From the NCBI RefSeq assembly GCF_037338445.1, contig NZ_CP147838.1:1426001-1490000 (forward strand): a stretch of DNA of 64,000 nucleotides, in the 5' to 3' direction. Of this stretch, positions 55,509 to 64,000 are shown piece by piece. Under the pieces are notes generated by a model. It did no database searches and was not told where the DNA came from. It saw nothing but the letters and a program-made list of their open reading frames with translations. The number at the start of each line of letters is the position of its first letter. Positions within the stretch are counted from its first letter, which is position 1. Origin of the DNA: Salinibaculum sp. SYNS191. Its GTDB lineage: Archaea > Halobacteriota > Halobacteria > Halobacteriales > Haloarculaceae. A program made the position numbers and the translations under genes.

Positions 55509-55702
55509 GCTCTTGGAGATTGTCCCTCCCGCGGTCACGTCGGGGCCAGTCGTCACCGCGGACTGGTGACACAGGTCCGTCCCTCGGAGTCCGACGACTT
55601 TGTTATAGAGGGGCGATAGCGCCGCCAGGTCCACCCGCTGTCGACGACCGCGGGGCTGAGCGCCGGTAAGGTGGACTTACTTGCAGCGCGGAGCCGCCGC
55701 GG
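55509..55702. other. short region between the patatin and uvrB genes
   Basis: About 194 nt. It has AT-rich GTTATAGAGG near 55602, a possible promoter for the small protein. No other feature is seen. Confidence 0.35.
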
Positions 55703-57754
<2,052 letters not shown>

Positions 57755-57844
57755 TACGCGACGGTAGGGCTGGACGGACTTGAGGGGTGCGTCTCGCGGC
57801 GGCGTTCCCCAACGACTTTACCGGCAGTGGGTGAAGGCGTCGCC

Positions 57845-58267
57845 ATGGATACGGACAACTTCACGACCGGCGAGAAACTGACACTCGGCGGCGGCGTCCT
57901 CGCGGTTCTCGGGGCGTTCCTGCCCTGGGTCTCGGCGGGGTTCATCACTATGACTGGCATCGACGGCGACGGCGTGTTCACGCTCGTCTTCGGCGTCATC
58001 GCGGGTGGACTCGTCGTCATGCGCGACTGGGAGAGAGGGGACGTCCTCGGCGTCGGCCTGCTCGGCGTGCTGACGCTGCTTGTCGCCGGCAACGTCTTCA
58101 GCAGCACCGGGAGCCAGGTCGGCAGCGCGGCAATCGAGTTCAGCGTCAGTGCCGGCATCGGGCTGTATCTCACGCTGGTCGCCGGCCTGCTGTTGCTCGC
58201 CGGCGCGGCCTACGGCTACCGGAACGACGAGTCGAGTCCGCAGGAACGGGCGGTCAGCTTCGACTAG
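57845..58267 (+). CDS. small four-helix membrane protein
   Basis: 140 residues from ATG 57845. Four hydrophobic segments (about 13-33, 45-58, 66-85, 103-123) with Gly-rich helices and a cytosolic acidic end. No family is recognised. It is divergent from uvrB, with about 90 nt between starts, so the two may share regulation. Confidence 0.78.
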   Translation: MDTDNFTTGEKLTLGGGVLAVLGAFLPWVSAGFITMTGIDGDGVFTLVFGVIAGGLVVMRDWERGDVLGVGLLGVLTLLVAGNVFSSTGSQVGSAAIEFSVSAGIGLYLTLVAGLLLLAGAAYGYRNDESSPQERAVSFD

Positions 58268-58398
58268 ACGACCGCCAGAGGGAGTCAGAGAACAGTTCAC
58301 GAGGGAGACCCCAGGGTGGTTGCGGACGAATCTCCTGTTCAGTAAACCTGCGTACGGGCCGTTGATTTCTTACCATTTCTCAGACACATTCGAATAGC

Positions 58399-58429
58399 CG
58401 TGCGAGGTACAGAGCGCGTATTCAGCACG
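58399..58429 (-). repeat. dispersed repeat copy B
   Basis: The minus strand reads GTGCTGAATACGCGCTCTGT followed by ACCTCGCACG. The same sequence with changes occurs at 24962-24987, 60790-60817 and, inverted, at 60548-60576. It may be the end of a mobile element or a binding site. Confidence 0.55.
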
Positions 58430-58536
58430 CCTCCCGTCTGGTTGGTCGTGGGTCACTCAGTTGTTCAAAAAACACTTTGGTGTGTAATGGTACCAGTATA
58501 CATGGGAAGACGTCGTAGTCGTACAGCGGTGAGAGT

Positions 58537-58932
58537 ATGCACCAACAGACAGAAGAGATACCGGCGAAGGTCGAGTCACCAGACGCGAATATTCAACAAC
58601 TGACCGACTTCGGAACGCTCGAGGGACGGGGGTTCGACGTCGCCCGTGGGACGATGTCTGCTGGCGTCGACGTCACGGGGCTGCTTGAAGGGCTGGAAAA
58701 CGACCTGTGCCAATGTCCCCACTGGGGATACATCATGGACGGCGCGGTTCATGTCCGATACTCTGACGGGACCGAAGAAATACACAAGGCGGGTGAGGCC
58801 GTCTACTGGCCTCCCGGACACACGCTTTTCACGGAGGACGAGAGTGTCGAGTTCGTCCTGTTCAGTCCACAAGACGAGCATAGTCACGTCCTTGACCACG
58901 TCGTGCAGAAGATGAGCGACATGGAAGAATAA
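58537..58932 (+). CDS. cupin-like protein
   Basis: 131 residues. The core has HWGYIMDGAVHVRYSDG, then EEIHKAGEAVYWPPGHTLF, the two cupin strand pairs; metal ligands are His and Glu in these motifs. It could bind a metal and an organic acid. The region is AT-richer than the rest of the window. It opens the 58.5-60.5 kb accessory block with the SnoaL-like and FilR1-type genes. Confidence 0.82.
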   Translation: MHQQTEEIPAKVESPDANIQQLTDFGTLEGRGFDVARGTMSAGVDVTGLLEGLENDLCQCPHWGYIMDGAVHVRYSDGTEEIHKAGEAVYWPPGHTLFTEDESVEFVLFSPQDEHSHVLDHVVQKMSDMEE

Positions 58933-59029
58933 TAACAACGACGGTTGTACACCCCCAGTCGACTACCTCCTCACTATTTCGGCGATTCGAATCCTGATCG
59001 ATTGCTGAAGATACCCTCTGAGTTTGGTG

Positions 59030-59461
59030 TCAATCTTCTGTGAGACCAAGTTGTTCGGACACCCTCTGGGGGTTGTGGTAGAGCCGAGCTTCCTGCACTT
59101 TGCCGTCTGCAACCAGGATCTTATCCATCCCCCTGATCTCAAATTCGCGTCCAGTCGGGGGGATTCCCTTGTACTCCCCTTCGTGTGTTCCCGTTATCGT
59201 CCATTCTTTCATAACGATCCCGTCATCCACAAGCAGATCGTCGGCGACGACGTACCAGTCGGGAAACGCCGAGCGAAGCTTGCGGAGGTACGCCTCAAAT
59301 GCCTCGCGTCCGTGAAGCTTGCCCTCGGGGAGAGACGAATTGTAGAATGTGATCGACTCGGCAACTACGTCTAGCTTCGAGAAGTCTCCGTTCCACAAGT
59401 CCTCGTAGTCCTGGTACGTATTCAGCGTCTGTTCGTGCTCGGTGGTGCTGGCTTCCGCCAT
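59030..59461 (-). CDS. SnoaL-like/ester cyclase-type protein
   Basis: 143 residues from ATG 59461. The fold is the NTF2-like barrel: YEDLWNGDFSKLDVVAE, YLRKLRSAFPDWYVV, then TGTHEGEYKGIPPTGREFEI and DGKVQEARLYHN. It is the same fold as the two tail domains of the patatin fusion at 53360. Such proteins isomerise or hydrolyse small molecules, or just bind them. It is divergent from the FilR1-type regulator. Confidence 0.86.
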   Translation of the reverse strand: MAEASTTEHEQTLNTYQDYEDLWNGDFSKLDVVAESITFYNSSLPEGKLHGREAFEAYLRKLRSAFPDWYVVADDLLVDDGIVMKEWTITGTHEGEYKGIPPTGREFEIRGMDKILVADGKVQEARLYHNPQRVSEQLGLTED

Positions 59462-59646
59462 GGATTGACTCACCCAATTCAGATTCGGTTGCCCGGGAGG
59501 ATATTACTACTCGGTGAGAGCGTTCCCAACCCTTGCGAACGTTCCCGCCTTGTGCAACGGTTGTCGGATACCACCGTGGCCCTCTCTGCTATTCCGTGTT
59601 TCTCCCGGGCCAACTATTAGATAGGATCTGACCGTATTCTCGGCAT

Positions 59647-60456
59647 ATGACAACAAATGACATGGATCCCGCGCTGGAGGCCATCCAGTTCTTTGCGAAT
59701 TCGGCCAACAGCGTCCGGGTGTTCGAGGCACTCGCCAACGGGGTGACGACGAGCAGTACCCTCGCCGAGCGCACGGGCGCATCGCGGTCAACGGTCGCGC
59801 GGATTCTCGACGAGGGGGAGTCCCGGGGGTGGGTCGAATCCGAAGGACGTCGATACGAACTCACGTACATGGGAGAGGTCATGATTGAGGAGTTTCAAAC
59901 ACACCTGGAGACAGTCGAAGGAGCGCAGCAACTCAGGGACGTGATCAATCAGCTCCCGGAACCGGCCCGGGAACTGGACATTCGCCATCTCCGTGACGCC
60001 GAGATTACGACCCCATCTGAGGAGTGGCCGCAGGCTCACTTCAAACGGGCACTGGAACTGTACCGAACGGGCGAGACGTACCGGGGACTCACACAGATCG
60101 CTCCGGAGATAATCGTCCGGACGCTCGCGGATGGAGTCGAACGAGGGCAATTAGAACTCGAGGGGGTCATCGAAGCCGCATTTATTGAGGAACTCCTTGA
60201 CAGCCCGGAACGGGCGGCTCCGTGGCACACGTTCGCCGATCAAGTATGGGTGTACGACGGTCAGATTCCAGTCAACATGCATCTCATCGATGGCCGCGTA
60301 GTCCTGTGGTTTGATCGTTCAGGGGGCAATCGAGTGCGTGGAGAGGGATTGTTAGAAAGTGAACATCCAGCTGTGGTGTCGTGGGCTGAGTCACTCTACG
60401 AAAAGTACAAATCAGAGGCCGAACCGTTCGATTCGACAATGTTGCCCGAAGCCTAA
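59647..60456 (+). CDS. winged-helix regulator with FilR1-type middle domain
   Basis: 269 residues. An N-terminal winged helix (TTSSTLAERTGASRSTVARIL, then a wing at ESEGRRYELTY) is followed by a domain with helix-strand order as in FilR1/DUF1724 proteins (about 120-260; IHV-like WVYDGQIPVNMHLIDGRVVL). The regulator may sense a small ligand made or used by the divergent SnoaL-like gene. A TATA-like TATTAGAT (about 59613) precedes the start. Confidence 0.85.
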   Translation: MTTNDMDPALEAIQFFANSANSVRVFEALANGVTTSSTLAERTGASRSTVARILDEGESRGWVESEGRRYELTYMGEVMIEEFQTHLETVEGAQQLRDVINQLPEPARELDIRHLRDAEITTPSEEWPQAHFKRALELYRTGETYRGLTQIAPEIIVRTLADGVERGQLELEGVIEAAFIEELLDSPERAAPWHTFADQVWVYDGQIPVNMHLIDGRVVLWFDRSGGNRVRGEGLLESEHPAVVSWAESLYEKYKSEAEPFDSTMLPEA

Positions 60457-60547
60457 TGGAATTGTTCTCTGGCCGGAGTCAACTAGCATACACCAGCGCG
60501 TACTACAACCTGATTTCAGGTTAAATCGGGCGACATGATCCAATAGC

Positions 60548-60817
60548 GTACTGAATACGTCCTCTATATCTTGCACACTCTTTTACAGATACTGAATATA
60601 TTGACTGAGTAACTGGTGATGAACTACTGGTGGTTCTCAGGAGCTGTGACTGCGTACCTGGAGGTTGACTTTCGGAAAACGGCGTTCCACAGTCAGAAAC
60701 TGCTGGTAGACGCAATTGTGTCAAGAACCTCAAACTACAGCCAACCCCCTGATCTAAACCCCTCCATCTCTGATAGGATTTCAGAGGTTGCTGGATACAC
60801 AGCGCGTATGCAGCACG
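60548..60817. mobile_element. possible MITE-like element
   Basis: Imperfect terminal inverted repeats of about 28 nt (GTACTGAATACG... at the left and, inverted, CGTGCTGCATACG... at the right) match in roughly 19 of 27 positions. No transposase is encoded inside. Related single copies occur at 24962-24987 and 58399-58429. A target-site duplication is not evident. Confidence 0.4.
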
Positions 60818-60906
60818 TCGCACACCGAGAGTCGAAACTGTCTGATTCGGCCAGTACAGTCTGCGTGAGCAGTTGGCTGAACTCCACGACGGATCGGAAG
60901 TGAACA

Positions 60907-60913
60907 CATATAT
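60907..60913 (+). promoter_or_regulatory. TATA box of the TFS-like gene
   Basis: ATATATC sits 27-33 nt before ATG 60940, which supports that ATG and a leaderless transcript. Confidence 0.55.
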
Positions 60914-60939
60914 CCGACAACCGTGGACCTTTGCTTTAT

Positions 60940-61257
60940 ATGCAATTCTGTGACGAGTGTGGTTCGATGATGCACACGGAGGGCGATACGTGGGTGTGTC
61001 GCTCCTGTGAGAACGAGGAGTCGCGGGACTCGCAAGCAGAATCGACGATGGCGACCCGGGATGTGCAGCGGGACGACGGGGCACCCGACGTGGCCGACGC
61101 GACCCGGGGCTCCGGCGAGACGATGCAGGAGCCTTGTCCGGCGGACGACTGCGACAGCGACCGGGCCTACTACGAGATGATGCCGAAGCCGGGCGGCTCC
61201 TACGAGGTTCGGCTGTTCACCTGCGTCGAGTGTGGGCGCAAGTGGCGCGAGTTCTGA
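60940..61257 (+). CDS. TFS/RPB9-like transcription factor without the catalytic acidic pair
   Basis: 105 residues from ATG 60940. The N-terminal zinc ribbon (MQFCDECGSMMHTEGDTWVCRSC) is that of archaeal TFS. The C-terminal ribbon starts CPADDC (CxxxxC) and ends FTCVECGRKWREF. In TFS the tip loop has an RSADE-type acidic pair that makes RNA polymerase cut the transcript; here it is replaced by PKPGGSYEV. So it can bind polymerase but likely cannot stimulate cleavage. It is not next to other transcription genes. Confidence 0.9.
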   Translation: MQFCDECGSMMHTEGDTWVCRSCENEESRDSQAESTMATRDVQRDDGAPDVADATRGSGETMQEPCPADDCDSDRAYYEMMPKPGGSYEVRLFTCVECGRKWREF

Positions 61258-61435
61258 CGGCACATCTCGCGAACCCCGCCGCTCAAATATGCACAGACTG
61301 CCACATCAGACTCTCGACTACCCTCCTACCACCGGACGATCATTCTCTGTCGCGGACAGCGTTTCTAGAAGGTACCCGACATGTCGATGTGGTGTGCTAG
61401 AGACATCCACTGTAGTGATCGGTCAGTGAGCGTGG
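61258..61435. other. short intergenic stretch
   Basis: About 178 nt. Nothing beyond terminator and promoter sequence for its neighbours is seen. Confidence 0.35.
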
Positions 61436-61654
61436 TTAGTTGTCGCGTTGCTCCTGTTCGAGAATGTGTGCCTTCTTGTCGATGTTGTCGAGTTCACGGG
61501 CACCCTCGGTGTTGCCACCGCCGTGTGAAGACCGAACCGAGAAATCGAGCCGAGACGGAACAAATCGACGGCCCTTCGACTCGTCATCACCCCCTTCTGA
61601 CGTGAGGCCTACCGTCTCGGCCAGCCAGTGGAGGGTCTTGCGGAACATGTCCAT
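61436..61654 (-). CDS. small soluble protein of unknown function
   Basis: 72 residues from ATG 61654. A TATA-like GTTTATCAT (61675-61683) 21-29 nt upstream argues for this start over the ATG at 61672. It begins with an amphipathic helix (RKTLHWLAETVGL), then basic and Gly-rich stretches and an acidic C-terminus (LDNIDKKAHILEQEQRD). No family is recognised. Confidence 0.6.
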   Translation of the reverse strand: MDMFRKTLHWLAETVGLTSEGGDDESKGRRFVPSRLDFSVRSSHGGGNTEGARELDNIDKKAHILEQEQRDN

Positions 61655-61739
61655 ACATTTGAATTTCGGCATGATAAACGTTCATGCCATCAGCTGTATC
61701 GAGCACCGGACGGGGACGAGAACCGTTCCAGAACGCCCG

Positions 61740-62717
61740 CTATCGCTTTTCTGGCGCGAGCGCCTCGACCGTTCGCTCGGCCATCGCTTCCTCCGTGCCG
61801 ACGGGGATGACCACGATTGGCTCGTCGATTGCGTCCAGCGCCGCTACCTCGTCGAACTGCCCCCGCGCCTCTTCGGGCGTGCCCGCGACGCCCAGCGCAT
61901 CGACCATCTCGTCGGTGACTGCCGCGCGAGCCCCCTCCCGGTCGCCGTCGCGCCACGCACTCGCCACCTCGTCTGCGGCGTCGGGGAACTGCCGCGCGAC
62001 CGAGCGCCGGTAGCCCTCGCCGCTGCCGACGTAGTACGCGAGGTGACCGCGCACCGCCGCCCGCGCCTCCGCCGGGTCCTCGCTGACCGCCGAGGGGACG
62101 TAGGGGGCGGTCTCGATATCCGCGGGGTCCCGCCCGGACTCGCGGGCCGTCTCTGCGACCGTCTCGAAGGCCGCGCCGAGGTCGTCGAACGGGATGAGAT
62201 GCGGGAGCCAGCCGTCGGCCGTCCGGCCGGTCGCTCGACGGTTCGCCGGCCCGAGCGCCGCGGCGTAGACCGGTACGTCCGCGCCGAGCGACGGAAAGTC
62301 CGCGACCTCGAACATCTCTCCGTCGTAGGAAACTCTGCCCTCCGCGGTCAGGAACGCCTTCGCGAGTTCGACCGTCTCGTGGAGGCGCCGCGGCGGGTTC
62401 TCGAAGGCCATCCCGTGGAGGTCCTCGACGACCTTCGGGGTGCTCGTCCCGACGCCGAGGCGGACCCGGTCGCCCGCAGCGTCGGCCAGCGTGGCCGCGG
62501 CCTGCGCGAGCGTCGCGGGCGAGCGACCGTAGACGTTGACGATAGCGGTCCCGAGCGTCACCTCGTCGGTGACGGCAGCGGCACGGGTCAGCGCGACGAA
62601 GGCATCCCGGCCCCAGAGTTCGGGCGTCCAGACGGAGTCGTAGCCGAGTGACTCCGCGCGTTCGGCGAAGGCAGCGACACCGCCGTCGTCCTCGGGGACG
62701 AGCGCACCAGTTGGCAT
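61740..62717 (-). CDS. F420-dependent LLM-class oxidoreductase
   Basis: 325 residues. It has the luciferase-like barrel start (AERAESLGYDSVWTPELWG), RVRLGVGTSTPKVVEDLHG, and PVYAAALGPANRRATGRTADGWLPHLI at the cofactor side. In haloarchaea such enzymes use F420; the substrate is unknown. It stands alone between a small gene and the thioesterase gene on the same strand (52-nt gap). Confidence 0.9.
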   Translation of the reverse strand: MPTGALVPEDDGGVAAFAERAESLGYDSVWTPELWGRDAFVALTRAAAVTDEVTLGTAIVNVYGRSPATLAQAAATLADAAGDRVRLGVGTSTPKVVEDLHGMAFENPPRRLHETVELAKAFLTAEGRVSYDGEMFEVADFPSLGADVPVYAAALGPANRRATGRTADGWLPHLIPFDDLGAAFETVAETARESGRDPADIETAPYVPSAVSEDPAEARAAVRGHLAYYVGSGEGYRRSVARQFPDAADEVASAWRDGDREGARAAVTDEMVDALGVAGTPEEARGQFDEVAALDAIDEPIVVIPVGTEEAMAERTVEALAPEKR

Positions 62718-62768
62718 GGGAGGACCGACGGCGGACGCGGTAAAAAAGCCGACGTGTCCCGCCTGGGG

Positions 62769-63170
62769 TCAGTTGCCCTGGTGTTCCTGGATGCGCTCGC
62801 GCCAGGCGTCGGGCATCGGTCTGGGTTCGCGGGCCTCCGGGTCGAACGTGACCATCAGCGTCTCCGCCGTCGCGGCGACGTCGCCGTCGGCGTGGATTTC
62901 GTACTCCAGCGGAATCGAGGAGGTACCGAGTTCGCCGGCGCGGACGGCGACGGTGACCTCCTCGCCCCAGTCGATGGGGCGCTCGAAGTCGATGTGGAGG
63001 TCGGCGACGACGGCCCCCGTCTCCATCAGCGGTTCGCCGATGACGTCCTCGATGAACTGGACGCGGGCCTGCTCCAGATACGTCGCGTAGACCGCGTTGT
63101 TCACGTGGCCCATCGCGTCGATGTCACGGAAGCGGACGGTGAGCGACACCTCGTACTCGAACTCGGACAT
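62769..63170 (-). CDS. acyl-CoA thioesterase (hot-dog fold)
   Basis: 133 residues from ATG 63170. The pattern VRFRDIDAMGHVNNAVYATYLEQAR is the 4-hydroxybenzoyl-CoA thioesterase signature with Asp and His. It should hydrolyse a CoA thioester. It is divergent from the lipoate ligase gene and could share its upstream region. Confidence 0.92.
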   Translation of the reverse strand: MSEFEYEVSLTVRFRDIDAMGHVNNAVYATYLEQARVQFIEDVIGEPLMETGAVVADLHIDFERPIDWGEEVTVAVRAGELGTSSIPLEYEIHADGDVAATAETLMVTFDPEAREPRPMPDAWRERIQEHQGN

Positions 63171-63269
63171 ACGAACGCTGTGGCTGCCGGACAGTTCCCT
63201 CTGTCGGATTCCCACGTAGGAACTTCGGCCGCCGCAACGGCTTTCCGACCCGGTTGCGTACGGCGGTGC

Positions 63270-64000
63270 ATGACCGACCTCGCCGAGGCGGAGTGGCGGC
63301 TCATCCGCGAGGAGACACGGCCGGGGCCGCTGAACATGGCGCTGGACGAGATCGCCGCCGAGACGGCCGCGGCGGGCGGTCCGCGAACCGTCCGGGTCTA
63401 CCGCTGGGAGCCGAGCACGCTCTCGCTGGGCTACCACCAGGACCCCGCGACCATCGACTGGGACTTCTGCGAGCGCGAGGGTATCACCGTCACCCGCCGT
63501 CCGACCGGCGGCGGGGCCATCTACCACGACAGCGACGGCGACATCTCCTACTCCGTCGTCGCCCCCGCCGAGGAACTCCCCGGGAACCTGATGGACAGCT
63601 ACGAACTCCTCTGCCAGCCACTGTTCGACGCCTTCGATGCGATGGGCGTGGACGCGGCCTTCGCCGAGAGCGAACAGCCGGCGATTCACGAGCCAGCGTG
63701 TTATCTGCGGGAGTTGCACCCCGCCCACGACGTGCTGGCCGGGGACGGCCGGAAGATAAGCGGCAACGCGCAGTACCGCCAGCGTGACAGCATCATCCAG
63801 CACGGCTCGGTGACCTACGCACGGACGACGGAGCGCCACCTGAACTGCTTCGCCGACCCGCCAGACAGTGATACCTTCGAAGGAAGGGTTACCTCCGTCC
63901 GCGAGCAGTCGGGCCTCGACCGACAGAGCGCCGTCGACACACTCGAAGCGGCCCTCGAGGAGTGGTCTGATGCCTACGAAGGAGAGTGGACCGAGTCGGA
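63270..64000 (+). CDS. lipoate-protein ligase A family, 3' end cut by the window edge
   Basis: The frame starts at ATG 63270 and stays open to the window end (243 codons seen). Blocks EWRLIREETRPGPLNMALDE, VTRRPTGGGAIYHDSDGDIS and DGRKISGNAQYRQRDSI are those of LplA-type ligases (the adenylate site and the lysine region). It attaches lipoate or octanoate to dehydrogenase or glycine-cleavage proteins. The C-terminal accessory domain, if any, is outside. Confidence 0.93.
   Translation, partial: MTDLAEAEWRLIREETRPGPLNMALDEIAAETAAAGGPRTVRVYRWEPSTLSLGYHQDPATIDWDFCEREGITVTRRPTGGGAIYHDSDGDISYSVVAPAEELPGNLMDSYELLCQPLFDAFDAMGVDAAFAESEQPAIHEPACYLRELHPAHDVLAGDGRKISGNAQYRQRDSIIQHGSVTYARTTERHLNCFADPPDSDTFEGRVTSVREQSGLDRQSAVDTLEAALEEWSDAYEGEWTES

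Larger units (their letters stand above)
60457..60939. other. AT-rich intergenic stretch with an inverted-repeat element
   Basis: About 480 nt without a credible gene. Two diverged copies of the dispersed repeat lie at 60548-60576 (plus) and 60790-60817 (minus), facing each other over 270 nt. The interior has no open frame with family pattern. The right end holds the promoter for the TFS-like gene. Confidence 0.5.

Overview
The window is a high-GC stretch of a haloarchaeal (class Halobacteria) chromosome. Proteins are strongly acidic and codons end mostly in G or C. Many genes start at or just after a TATA box, as in leaderless archaeal transcripts. Several families are typical haloarchaeal ones: an azf-like NAD-dependent glucose-6-phosphate dehydrogenase, DUF5790, DUF6789, archaeal dihydroneopterin aldolase, HemAT, bacterial-type LigA, and UvrB/UvrC. 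The exact genus cannot be read from the sequence.

Layout. 1-4.2 kb: a truncated PAS histidine kinase, cold-shock protein, flavin-binding-fold protein, small winged-helix protein and HAD hydrolase. 4.4-8.3 kb: an accessory block with two winged-helix/TumE-like two-gene cassettes around a SWIM zinc-finger protein, ending at tRNA-Phe and a broken partial copy of it. 8.5-17.2 kb: housekeeping and membrane genes, tRNA-Val with extra copies of its 3' end, an ABC exporter, a creatininase-family enzyme, DUF5790, MptD-like aldolase and azf. 17.5-26.8 kb: a transglutaminase/DUF58/MoxR locus plus small proteins. 26.8-33.3 kb: an MBL-fold hydrolase, a class V aminotransferase and a secreted 1000-residue Gln/Glu/Asp/Asn repeat protein. 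33.4-41.9 kb: ligA, two tandem ABC export pairs, and uvrC. 42.4-50.6 kb: a two-gene [NiFe]-hydrogenase core followed by a 7TM PAS histidine kinase, a bacteriohemerythrin and HemAT. 50.6-58.3 kb: an alpha/beta hydrolase, two MarC-type proteins, a patatin fused to two SnoaL-like domains, and uvrB. 58.5-64 kb: cupin, SnoaL and FilR1-type regulator genes, a diverged TFS paralogue, a LLM oxidoreductase, a thioesterase and a truncated lipoate ligase.

How the parts work together. The hydrogenase, kinase, hemerythrin and HemAT lie on one strand within 7.5 kb and could form a redox/O2-response neighbourhood. The hydrogenase keeps all cluster and NiFe ligands, but no maturation genes or membrane partner are in the window. 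The DUF58/transglutaminase genes overlap by 1-4 nt and form one operon, with MoxR in the opposite orientation nearby. LigA, UvrB and UvrC represent bacterial-type DNA repair.

Most unusual items: the hydrogenase with its adjacent sensor cluster; the secreted protein, which reads as roughly 37 curlin-like 23-25-residue units; the two TumE-like cassettes; the TFS paralogue without the catalytic acidic pair; and the units made of a tRNA 3' end plus a hairpin at both tRNA loci.
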